DNA of 5,889 nt from Gammaproteobacteria bacterium (GTDB lineage: Bacteria > Pseudomonadota > Gammaproteobacteria > SZUA-229): positions 1-5,889 of the forward strand of contig DRLE01000013.1 of the NCBI GenBank assembly GCA_011051475.1, read 5' to 3'. Both the position numbers and the translations under genes were made by a program. Below are positions 1-5,202 of this stretch, one piece after another. The notes below the pieces were generated by a model that was not told the origin of the DNA, did no database searches, and saw only the letters and a list, made by a program, of their open reading frames with translations. Each line of letters begins with the position of its first letter. The stretch's first letter is position 1.

Positions 1-1148
1 TGTCCATTACCGGTCAGTGCAACGCCATGGGCACACGCGAGTGGTCGTCCTGCTCCGGCCTGCCGGGTTACCGCGCGCTGGAGAATGAAAAGGACCGCAG
101 TGAGATCGCCGAGTTCTGGGGCATCGATGTTGACTTTTTCCCGGAAAAGCGCGGCATGTTTATGACCGATATTATTCCGGCCATCGAAAGCGGCGAGATC
201 CGCGGCATGTGGCTGATCGCCACCAACCCGATGACCTCCATGGCCAATACCGAGCTGATGCGCAAGCTGCTGGCAAAACTGGATTTCCTCGTGGTGCAGG
301 ACGCCTATCGTGATGTCGAAACCAACCAGTACTCGCATGTGTATCTGCCGGCGGCGGTATGGGCGGAGAAGGAAGGCTGCTTTACCAATACCGAGCGCCG
401 GGTGAATCTGATTCGCAATGTCTGCAAGCCGCACGGTGATTCAAAGACCGACCTGGAAATTTTCAATGAAATGGCCAAACGCTTCGAGCAGGGCCGCAAG
501 ATGAATTTCCCGGAAACCGCCGAAGGCGTGTTCGACGAACTCAAGCAGTTGTCAAAGGGCCGTATGCTGGACTATTCCGGCATGAGCTATGACAAGATCG
601 AAGCGCAGCGCGGCATACAATGGCCCTGCAATGATGAAACCGCGCCCGAAGGTTCGCAGCGTTTGTATACCGACGGCGTGTTCCAGTTCCCCGATGGAAA
701 AGCAAAATTACTGGCGCTGCCGTTCAATGACAATAACGAGCGCCCCGACGAGGAATACCCGTTCTGGCTCAACTCCGGTCGCGTGGTCGAGCACTTTCAT
801 ACCCGCACCCGCACCGGCAAGGTCGGCAATGCCAACAAGTTCTCGCCCACGCCCTATATGGAAATGAATCCGAAGGCGGCGGCCGAGCTCGGTATCGAAC
901 ACGGCAGCTACGCGCGCGTGGTGTCGCGCCGCGGCGACGCCATCGTCATGGTGCAATGCACCGAGCGCGTCGCCCCCGACGCGGTGTTTATCCCGTTCCA
1001 TTTCCACGACTGCGTCAACCGCGTCTCCCTTGGCCTGCTCGATCCTCACTCGCGCCAGCCGGCCTACAAGCAGGCAGCGGTAAGAATCGAGCCGATTGAA
1101 GACCAGGTGGCGGCGGCGAAGGCTAACGTGGAAGCGCGGGCTTATTGA
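1..1148 (+). CDS. Molybdopterin (Mo-bisPGD) oxidoreductase catalytic subunit, NasA/NarB-like, C-terminal part
   Basis: The open frame runs in from the window start (first full codon at 3), giving 381 codons. The N-terminal part, which would carry any [4Fe-4S] motif, Mo-ligand residue and Tat signal, is outside. The first residues, ITGQCNAMG, then LPGYR, match the Nas/Nap-type signature around the cofactor pocket. Next come MWLIATNP (about residues 69-76) and a stretch with DAYRDVET, LPAAVWAEKEG and TNTERR (about 98-133), typical of the molybdopterin oxidoreductase core. From about residue 253 the molydopterin dinucleotide-binding domain begins, with NSGRVVEHFHTRTRTGK, SRRGD, PFHFHD and DPHSRQP. 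This C-terminal domain most resembles NasA/NarB nitrate reductases. The downstream iron-sulfur/anchor fusion is unlike soluble assimilatory nitrate reductases, so nitrate, sulfite (SoeABC-like) or another oxyanion or sulfur substrate are all possible. The superfamily assignment is firm; the substrate is not. Confidence 0.92.
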   Translation, partial: SITGQCNAMGTREWSSCSGLPGYRALENEKDRSEIAEFWGIDVDFFPEKRGMFMTDIIPAIESGEIRGMWLIATNPMTSMANTELMRKLLAKLDFLVVQDAYRDVETNQYSHVYLPAAVWAEKEGCFTNTERRVNLIRNVCKPHGDSKTDLEIFNEMAKRFEQGRKMNFPETAEGVFDELKQLSKGRMLDYSGMSYDKIEAQRGIQWPCNDETAPEGSQRLYTDGVFQFPDGKAKLLALPFNDNNERPDEEYPFWLNSGRVVEHFHTRTRTGKVGNANKFSPTPYMEMNPKAAAELGIEHGSYARVVSRRGDAIVMVQCTERVAPDAVFIPFHFHDCVNRVSLGLLDPHSRQPAYKQAAVRIEPIEDQVAAAKANVEARAY

Positions 1149-1199
1149 TTATTGTTTATCCGCAAATGAACGCAAATAAACGCAAATGTTTTTTTAAGT

Positions 1200-1227
1200 T
1201 GTCATCCTGAGCGAAGTCGAAGGATCT
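1200..1227 (+). repeat. Inner repeat unit, copy 1L (short form)
   Basis: A 28-nt copy of the inner unit, starting TGTCATCCTGAGCG and ending GAAGGATCT. It lacks about 10 nt from the centre compared with the 39-nt copies in element 2. ATCCT (1204-1208) and AGGAT (1221-1225) can pair around a 12-nt loop. Confidence 0.8.
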
Positions 1228-1252
1228 AATGCCTCGGAGCGTTTTGCAGCAT

Positions 1253-1291
1253 CAGATGCTTCAGCTCCACTACATTCCGCCCAGGGTGACA
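1253..1291 (-). repeat. Inner repeat unit, copy 1R (inverted, diverged)
   Basis: Read on the minus strand, this 39-nt stretch matches the copies in element 2 at about 30 of 39 positions (begins TGTCACCCTGGGCGG, contains AGTGGAG). It is inverted relative to copy 1L. Its own ATCCT/AGGAT pair has decayed, so it is the most diverged of the four copies. Confidence 0.7.
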
Positions 1292-1347
1292 GATAAAAAA
1301 TTTGCGTTTATTTGCGTTCATTAGCGGAAAAAATTAGAAAGAAATTT

Positions 1348-3198
1348 ATGTTCAAGTACCTACGACCCAAAGAACAGTCCTACGCCTTTCTACGTGATGT
1401 GAATCATCCCGAGAAAAACCGTTACGGCAAGTCCATCGAAACCGTGCCGGAAGACTCGCCCCTGCGCGGGCAGAGCCTGAACATCAATGGTGACAGCCGG
1501 GTGGGTGACAACCCCAACCGTTACAAGCAGCACGGCTTTTACTTTACCGCTGATAACTGTATTTCCTGTCACGCCTGCGAGGCGGCCTGTTCGGAAAAGA
1601 ACGACCTGCCGCCGCACCAGGCATTCCGCGCCGTGGGTTATGTCGAGGGTGGCAGTTATCCGGCCTATACCCGTATGAATATTTCCATGGCCTGCAATCA
1701 CTGTGACAATCCGGTGTGCCTGAAGGGCTGTCCGACGCGGGCCTATACCAAGTTTGCCGAGTATGGCGCGGTGCTGCAGGACCCGGATATCTGTTTCGGT
1801 TGCGGCTACTGTACCTGGGTCTGTCCCTACAATGCGCCGCAGCTTGACCATACCAAGGGCAGCGTGTCGAAGTGCAATATGTGTGTCGACCGCCTGGAAA
1901 TCGGCCTCAAGCCGGCCTGTGTTTCCGCCTGCCTGGCCGGGGCGCTGGATTTCGGCATTATGGAAACCACACCGGAAAATCGCGATGGCCTGGAAACCCG
2001 TATTCCGGGTTTCCCGACCACGGACATTACCCATCCCAATATCCGCTTTCAGCAGAAAAAACCGTTGCCGGAGAAAATGACCCGTACCGACAGTATGCCA
2101 CTGGCCTATAAAAAGACGGCGGAGGGCGACTATAAACCCGAAGTGATGGAAGAGACGGTCAGCGGGCAGCAGGCGAAAAAAGGCTGGAACATTAAAAAAC
2201 TGAGCACACGGGAAAACCCGCTGGTGATCTTTACCCTGATCTCACAGGCGGTTATCGGCGCCTTTATTCTGCTGTTTCTGGGCCCGCTGCTGGGTCTTGA
2301 AACATTAAGCCCGGAAAAGAACCCGCTGGCCTGGCCCATGTTCCTGTTCGGTCTGATCGGCATACAGACCCTGGCGCTGGTGCTGTCGACCATGCACCTG
2401 GGCAAGCCGCACCGTTTCTATCGCGCCTTCAATAACCTGCGCTATTCGCCGGTCAGCCGCGAGGTGGCCGGTATTGCCGTGTTCTATAACTTCCTCGGCG
2501 CCTTTACCCTGCTCACCGGACTGCCGCAGCTGTTCACCTGGCTGCCGCAGGATATTCTCGGCCTGCTGGTCGGTTTTACCGGCTGGGGCGCGGTAGTGTC
2601 AGGCATTGCCGCCATCTATTTTATGCACCGGATCTACCGCATACCGGCGCGTCCGTTCTGGAACCACTGGCAGGTACTGACCAGTTTCTATGGCAATATG
2701 CTTGCCCTGGGCCCGCTGTTGCTGACCCTGGTCTATGCCGCCGTGCAGATTGCCAACGGTGAAAGCTGGACACAGGTGGCGCCGTTTATGGCATCGATTA
2801 TTTTCGTCGGTCTGGTGATGGAGGCCATTGGCCTGTATGCCCACCAGAATGACCTGATCCGCCAGGGCGGCGAGGGCGCGGCCGCACACTTCGAGCAGAC
2901 CACGACCTTCGGCTATACCTACCTGATGAGAAACTATGGCCTGGCCAGCGCCATTGTACTGACATTGTTTATGATGGGTATGAGCCTGGGTGATGTCGCC
3001 GCGCTGGTACTCTGGGCGGCCAGCGCCATCGTTATCGTATTAACCGCCATTACCGGACGCGCCCTGTTCTACGCGCTGGTGATGCCGACGACCATGCCCG
3101 GCGCGTTCTTCTGGCGCAACAAAAAGTTCCAGGAACATGCGCGTGAAACCGGCCTGGCAAAAATGCCGCAGGTCGGGGTTTTGCCGGAGATACATTAA
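1348..3198 (+). CDS. Fused DmsB-like four-cluster ferredoxin and DmsC-like quinol-linked membrane anchor
   Basis: This 616-aa protein would carry electrons between the quinone pool and the upstream molybdoenzyme. Residues 1-70 form a leader with no signal peptide. Residues 71-195 hold all 16 cysteines expected for four [4Fe-4S] clusters: C71/74/77/81, C116/119/124/128, C149/152/155/159 and C176/179/191/195, the DmsB/PsrB layout. A charged linker of about 90 residues leads into residues 290-575, which contain about eight hydrophobic helices and the DmsC-type motif STMHLGKPHRFYRAFNN followed by SREV. In DmsABC and SoeABC these are separate proteins, so the single-chain fusion is notable. The ATG at 1348 was chosen because the frame upstream (TTG at 1312) is translated repeat DNA. 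The ribosome site is weak (AGAAAG, about 1336-1341). Without a signal peptide the FeS domain probably faces the cytoplasm, but a co-exported partner cannot be excluded because the catalytic N-terminus is unseen. Confidence 0.93.
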   Translation: MFKYLRPKEQSYAFLRDVNHPEKNRYGKSIETVPEDSPLRGQSLNINGDSRVGDNPNRYKQHGFYFTADNCISCHACEAACSEKNDLPPHQAFRAVGYVEGGSYPAYTRMNISMACNHCDNPVCLKGCPTRAYTKFAEYGAVLQDPDICFGCGYCTWVCPYNAPQLDHTKGSVSKCNMCVDRLEIGLKPACVSACLAGALDFGIMETTPENRDGLETRIPGFPTTDITHPNIRFQQKKPLPEKMTRTDSMPLAYKKTAEGDYKPEVMEETVSGQQAKKGWNIKKLSTRENPLVIFTLISQAVIGAFILLFLGPLLGLETLSPEKNPLAWPMFLFGLIGIQTLALVLSTMHLGKPHRFYRAFNNLRYSPVSREVAGIAVFYNFLGAFTLLTGLPQLFTWLPQDILGLLVGFTGWGAVVSGIAAIYFMHRIYRIPARPFWNHWQVLTSFYGNMLALGPLLLTLVYAAVQIANGESWTQVAPFMASIIFVGLVMEAIGLYAHQNDLIRQGGEGAAAHFEQTTTFGYTYLMRNYGLASAIVLTLFMMGMSLGDVAALVLWAASAIVIVLTAITGRALFYALVMPTTMPGAFFWRNKKFQEHARETGLAKMPQVGVLPEIH

Positions 3199-3280
3199 AA
3201 AGCTTTTTGGGTCCGCGAATAACGCAAAAGATGCAAGGAAAAAATATTAGAGCCTTTTGGTTTAGGGCGTCTCTGATTAA

Positions 3281-3319
3281 TGTCATTTTGAGCGGAACGA
3301 AGTGGAGTCGAAAAATCTT
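3281..3319 (+). repeat. Inner repeat unit, copy 2L; left arm of a 39-bp stem
   Basis: Matches the reverse complement of copy 2R at 34 of 39 positions, with a 33-nt loop between them. On its own it can also fold: ATTTT (3285-3289) pairs with AAAAT (3312-3316). These are the positions that are ATCCT and AGGAT in copies 2R and 1L. Confidence 0.85.
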
Positions 3320-3352
3320 GTGCTCCATAACCTGTTAATTAATCTGTGGTAT

Positions 3353-3391
3353 AAGATCCTTCGACTCCACTTCGTTTCGCTCAGGATGACA
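3353..3391 (-). repeat. Inner repeat unit, copy 2R; right arm of a 39-bp stem
   Basis: Inverted partner of 2L. Read on the minus strand it begins TGTCATCCTGAGCG and contains CGAAGTGGAGTCGAAGGATC. As plus-strand RNA, the five mismatches with 2L would be three G-U wobbles and two A-C mismatches, so a long hairpin could form in a transcript. No T-run follows, so a classical terminator is not indicated. Confidence 0.85.
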
Positions 3392-3503
3392 AAAATAGCG
3401 TTTATCAGAAGTTCCTTAGAATTAACTGGCCCTAAGATGTCTCTATACGAGTTTGCTTTTTTTGCGCCCTTTGCGTTCTTCGCGGCAAAAAACAGTTTTT
3501 AAC

Positions 3504-3866
3504 ATGGCACAATACAGCTCAAAACGACTGGACGAAATCAGGAACGATTTTGAGCGCGGCATTTTTATGGCGGTATATAATTCACGCAAGCAGCGTTACC
3601 ATCGCGCCGTGGCCGCGCTGGTGCTGGTGCTGAAACATGTGCTGCGCGGCCTGCTGTTCAGCTGGCCGCTGTACCTGCTGGCGCTGGCGGCCTACTCCAT
3701 TCCGGATGCCTCGATCTGGATGGTGCTGTTTCTGCTGGTGCCGGCGGTATATGTGTCGTGGACGATTTTAAGTCGCGGCATCAAAGAGGATTACGACAGT
3801 CTTGTTAAAGGCTATTTATTACGCTCGGGTTATATAGGACGGCTTATCTTTCATGGAAAACACTGA
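3504..3866 (+). CDS. Unrecognised small protein with two membrane segments, overlapping mobB
   Basis: I do not recognise this 120-aa protein. The first about 35 residues are charged and hydrophilic (SSKRLDEIRNDFERG, then SRKQRYHR). Two hydrophobic helices follow at about 47-65 and 71-89, and then a basic tail (about 91-120) ending FHGKH. That suggests a small inner-membrane protein with both ends in the cytoplasm, by the positive-inside rule. The ATG at 3504 has no clear Shine-Dalgarno because a repeat ends 8 nt before it. In-frame TTG at 3453 would only add translated repeat. An ATG at 3567 is an alternative start and would remove the charged N-terminus. The stop overlaps the mobB start by 14 nt, which supports co-transcription. 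Codon use looks like that of the neighbours, so it is probably real. Confidence 0.72.
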   Translation: MAQYSSKRLDEIRNDFERGIFMAVYNSRKQRYHRAVAALVLVLKHVLRGLLFSWPLYLLALAAYSIPDASIWMVLFLLVPAVYVSWTILSRGIKEDYDSLVKGYLLRSGYIGRLIFHGKH

Positions 3867-4428
3867 AGAAAACAAGGGCAGTGCCGCCATCAGGCCGCTG
3901 CGTTTCGACATACCGGTGCTGGGCTTTGCCGCCTGGTCAGGCACCGGCAAGACCACGCTGCTGGTCAAGCTGCTTCCCCTGCTGCGTCTGCAGGGCCTGC
4001 GTATCGGCATGATCAAGCAGACCCATCACGATTTTGAGATCGATGTTCCCGGCAAGGACAGCTATGAACTGCGCAAGGCCGGCGCCAGCCAGATGCTGCT
4101 GGCCTCAGAGAAACGTAGCGCGTTGATTACCGAGTATGAGTCGCCTGCCGCGCTGCCCCTGAGTGCGCTGGTAAAACAGCTGGACCTGGCTAATCTTGAC
4201 CTGGTGCTGGTCGAAGGCTTCCGTCATCTGCCGTTTGACAAGATTGAACTGCATCGCCCTTCGACGGGGCGGGAACCGGTTTTTCCGCATGACGGCTCTG
4301 TCATTGCCGTGGCCAGCGATGAAAAAATAGACACTTCAGGCCTGCCCTTGCTCAATATCAACAGTGCCGAGGAGATTGCGGGTTTTATCAATCGCTGGCG
4401 TGACTACTGGCGTGCCGAGCGGGGATGA
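3853..4428 (+). CDS. mobB: MobB, molybdopterin-guanine dinucleotide biosynthesis adaptor GTPase
   Basis: This 191-aa protein has the full MobB layout. After a polar N-terminal extension of about 20 residues comes the P-loop region FAAWSGTGKTTLL (about residues 25-37, lysine at 33). Then come KQTHHDFEID with GKDS (about 55-70), KAGA (about 75-78), a Walker B-like LVLVEGFR (117-124) and IELHRP (131-136). MobB binds GTP and assists MobA in attaching GMP to molybdopterin. The bis-MGD cofactor formed is what enzymes like the one at the window start require, so the position fits. AGGA at 3836-3839 lies 13 nt before the ATG, rather distant, and the start overlaps the preceding gene by 14 nt, so translation may be coupled. 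No moeA or mobA is visible next to it. Confidence 0.95.
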   Translation: MENTEENKGSAAIRPLRFDIPVLGFAAWSGTGKTTLLVKLLPLLRLQGLRIGMIKQTHHDFEIDVPGKDSYELRKAGASQMLLASEKRSALITEYESPAALPLSALVKQLDLANLDLVLVEGFRHLPFDKIELHRPSTGREPVFPHDGSVIAVASDEKIDTSGLPLLNINSAEEIAGFINRWRDYWRAERG

Positions 4429-4623
4429 GCATATCACTGCCATGAGTGAAAACGGTCGCCGGTCTGCATTGGTTGCCGTTAATAGTGTGTAAACAACCGT
4501 TTGTCTGCCAGAGCGTGACGGTGTGAGTGATGATGAAAAAAATGTGATAGATTTAGCATTGCGGTAGTAACTGCTGTGGCAGAATATTGTCACAATAATT
4601 GCGAATCGAAAAAGGAAAGCGGA
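4429..4623 (+). other. 195-nt spacer between mobB and the 67-aa gene
   Basis: No credible gene or terminator is seen, and none of the repeats found in the other spacers. The only tiny ORF (16 codons from 4442) lacks a ribosome site. The 3' half is AT-rich and probably holds the promoter of the next gene, but no clear -35/-10 pair stands out. Confidence 0.5.
4585..4597. promoter_or_regulatory. Perfect short palindrome upstream of the 67-aa gene (possible operator)
   Basis: TATTGT-C-ACAATA is a perfect inverted repeat around one central base, ending 26 nt before the ATG at 4624. Its position between a likely promoter region and the ribosome site suits a repressor site. It does not match the FNR consensus (TTGAT-N4-ATCAA). 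A 13-nt palindrome could arise by chance in AT-rich DNA. Confidence 0.25.
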
Positions 4624-4827
4624 ATGAAGATTTTAGAGCAACTGGAATGTCAGAAAGACCAAATCGATACCCTGCGGGCAGGGGAGCAGGCAATCATCAA
4701 GCATACCGGCCAGATCGTTGACATCAAGAAGGTCAGCGCGCGCGGCATCTCTGTCGTCAGGTTTCGCAGCGGGGGCGAGTCCTTTATATCAAACCGTTTT
4801 CTCGAGCCGGTAGCAACCCGTCACTAA
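4624..4827 (+). CDS. Unrecognised small soluble protein, 67 aa
   Basis: I do not recognise this family. The start is well supported: AGGA at 4613-4616 sits 7 nt before the ATG at 4624, while the longer GTG start at 4576 would run across the upstream palindrome. The protein begins MKILEQLECQKDQIDTLRAG, a likely amphipathic helix with one cysteine (C9). It then alternates short hydrophobic and charged stretches (EQAIIKHTGQIVDIKKV, ISVVRFRSGG, ESFISNRFLEPV), suggesting a small beta-rich fold. It has no signal peptide or membrane segment. It is probably transcribed alone: 195 nt separate it from mobB and the next genes converge on it. Codon use and the ribosome site argue that it is real. Confidence 0.7.
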   Translation: MKILEQLECQKDQIDTLRAGEQAIIKHTGQIVDIKKVSARGISVVRFRSGGESFISNRFLEPVATRH

Positions 4828-4838
4828 TGCCTTAAGAC

Positions 4839-4851
4839 CGCCTGGCAGGCG
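4839..4851. terminator. Short hairpin between convergent genes (weak bidirectional terminator candidate)
   Basis: CGCCT-GGC-AGGCG forms a 5-bp GC-rich stem with a 3-nt loop in the 27-nt gap between the 67-aa gene and tusA. No T-run follows on either strand, so the call rests only on the stem and its position. Confidence 0.3.
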
Positions 4852-4854
4852 CAT

Positions 4855-5091
4855 TCATTCCGTGCCGCCGACGCGAACAACAATTATCTGCTCGTTGCCC
4901 TCGTCCCGGCTTTCCAGTACCTGGTGGCCGTTAATCCGGCACCATGCAGGTATATCATTCAGTGCGCCCGGATCGGTGCAGATCACCTCCAGCTCGTCGC
5001 CGGGTTTCAGCTCGGCAATTCTGTTCTGGGTTTTGATGACCGGCATCGGGCAGAGGGTATTGCGGGCGTCTAGTGTGTATTGGTTCATCAT
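4855..5091 (-). CDS. tusA: TusA-family sulfur carrier protein
   Basis: A 78-aa protein of TusA/SirA size (E. coli TusA is 81 aa). It has the family's N-terminal LDARNTLCPMPVIKT with the persulfide cysteine C14 in a CPxP motif. It continues with LKPGDELEVICTDPGA and the DIPAWCRINGH region, which contains C51. TusA proteins take sulfur as a persulfide and pass it on, classically to tRNA thiolation, and in sulfur oxidisers to dissimilatory enzymes. The gene follows a ThiI-like PP-loop protein on the same strand, so tRNA or RNA thiolation is the natural reading. Two adjacent ATGs (5091 and 5088) can start it. Neither has a clear Shine-Dalgarno, since a repeat copy ends 7 nt upstream. An in-frame ATG at 5178 would only add translated repeat and spacer. 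Confidence 0.93.
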   Translation of the reverse strand: MMNQYTLDARNTLCPMPVIKTQNRIAELKPGDELEVICTDPGALNDIPAWCRINGHQVLESRDEGNEQIIVVRVGGTE

Positions 5092-5195
5092 CAGTGGTCT
5101 GTTTTTTTTGCCGCGAAGGACGCAAAAAAGCGCGAACGTTTCAATGGCCATTTCGGGTATGAGTAAAACCGCAGGCATGCGTCATGTCTATCCAT
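5091..5195 (-). CDS. Possible 34-codon leader ORF coupled to tusA
   Basis: Read on the minus strand, AGGAG (5204-5200) overlaps the stop of the upstream gene and lies 4 nt before an ATG at 5195. The frame runs 34 codons (MDRHDACLRFYSYPKWPLKR, then SRFFASFAAKKTDH) and stops at a TGA that shares its A with the first tusA ATG (TGATG). This is the best ribosome site near tusA. However, the second half is simply a translation of the intergenic repeat. A functional peptide is therefore unlikely, while use as a ribosome-delivery ORF is possible. Confidence 0.25.
   Translation of the reverse strand: MDRHDACLRFYSYPKWPLKRSRFFASFAAKKTDH
5099..5136 (-). repeat. Solo copy of the outer repeat unit just upstream of tusA
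   Basis: On the minus strand this reads TTCGCGC, a T-run, then GCGTCCTTCGCGGCAAAA and ACAG. It matches 3461-3495 closely, including the terminal CAG, and 1301-1337 more loosely. No inverted partner is found in the tusA to ThiI-like spacer, so it is a single unit. Confidence 0.8.
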
Positions 5196-5202
5196 GCTGC
5201 TC

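Larger units (their letters stand above)
1160..1337. repeat. Composite inverted-repeat element 1 (spacer between catalytic and FeS/anchor genes)
   Basis: This element fills most of the 199-nt spacer. Outer ends at 1160-1187 and 1300-1327 are inverted copies over 28 bp with one mismatch (CCGCWAATGAACGC followed by AAATAAACGCAAAT). The right end extends to 1337 and stops 10 nt before the next ATG. Inside lie two inverted copies of a second unit beginning TGTCAYCCTG, at 1200-1227 and 1253-1291. Between 1248 and 1260 there is a short perfect hairpin, AGCATC-A-GATGCT. No transposase is encoded and the element is about 180 bp, so it is best described as a MITE-like or REP-like non-coding repeat. 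I do not assign it to a named family. Confidence 0.85.
3213..3495. repeat. Composite inverted-repeat element 2 (spacer before the 2-TM gene)
   Basis: The spacer 3199-3503 has no credible gene and is mostly this element. Outer ends at about 3213-3243 and 3455-3485 are inverted copies of a unit beginning CCGCGAA-AACGCAAA (roughly 25 of 31 matching). The right copy continues through GCAAAAAACAG to 3495. Inside are two inverted 39-nt units (3281-3319 and 3353-3391). Further weak inverted matches lie between the layers, such as TTAGGG at 3262-3267 with CCCTAA at 3430-3435, and CTCTGATTAA at 3271-3280 with TTATCAGAAG at 3402-3411. The layer order matches element 1, so the two have a common design. 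No transposase is present. Confidence 0.85.

Noticed and set aside
1312..1347. TTG start giving the FeS/anchor protein 12 extra residues
   Set aside because: The extension is mostly translation of the repeat end. The ATG at 1348 begins a plausible N-terminus.
1390..2034. A 214-codon open frame on the minus strand inside the FeS/anchor gene
   Set aside because: It is antisense to the cysteine-rich ferredoxin domain, whose plus-strand motifs are unmistakable. The frame is open only because of GC-rich codon bias.
3197..3208. AAAAAGCTTTTT palindrome at the end of the FeS/anchor gene as a terminator
   Set aside because: A perfect palindrome without a loop and almost entirely A-T pairs would not make a stable RNA hairpin.
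1160..3495. Insertion sequence or CRISPR array as an explanation for the repeats
   Set aside because: There is no transposase ORF, and the repeats are inverted, nested and not regularly spaced with unique spacers.
3302..3502. A 66-codon plus-strand ORF in the second repeat spacer
   Set aside because: It starts and runs inside the inverted repeats, and its sequence is a translation of them (for example FAFFAAKNSF). It is not a credible protein.
4442..4492. A 16-codon ORF after mobB (possible moeA remnant)
   Set aside because: It has no ribosome site, is too short, and shows no recognisable MoeA sequence.
4574..4592. Sigma-54 type promoter around TGGCAGAATATTGT
   Set aside because: The GG element is present, but no GC dinucleotide lies at the required distance.
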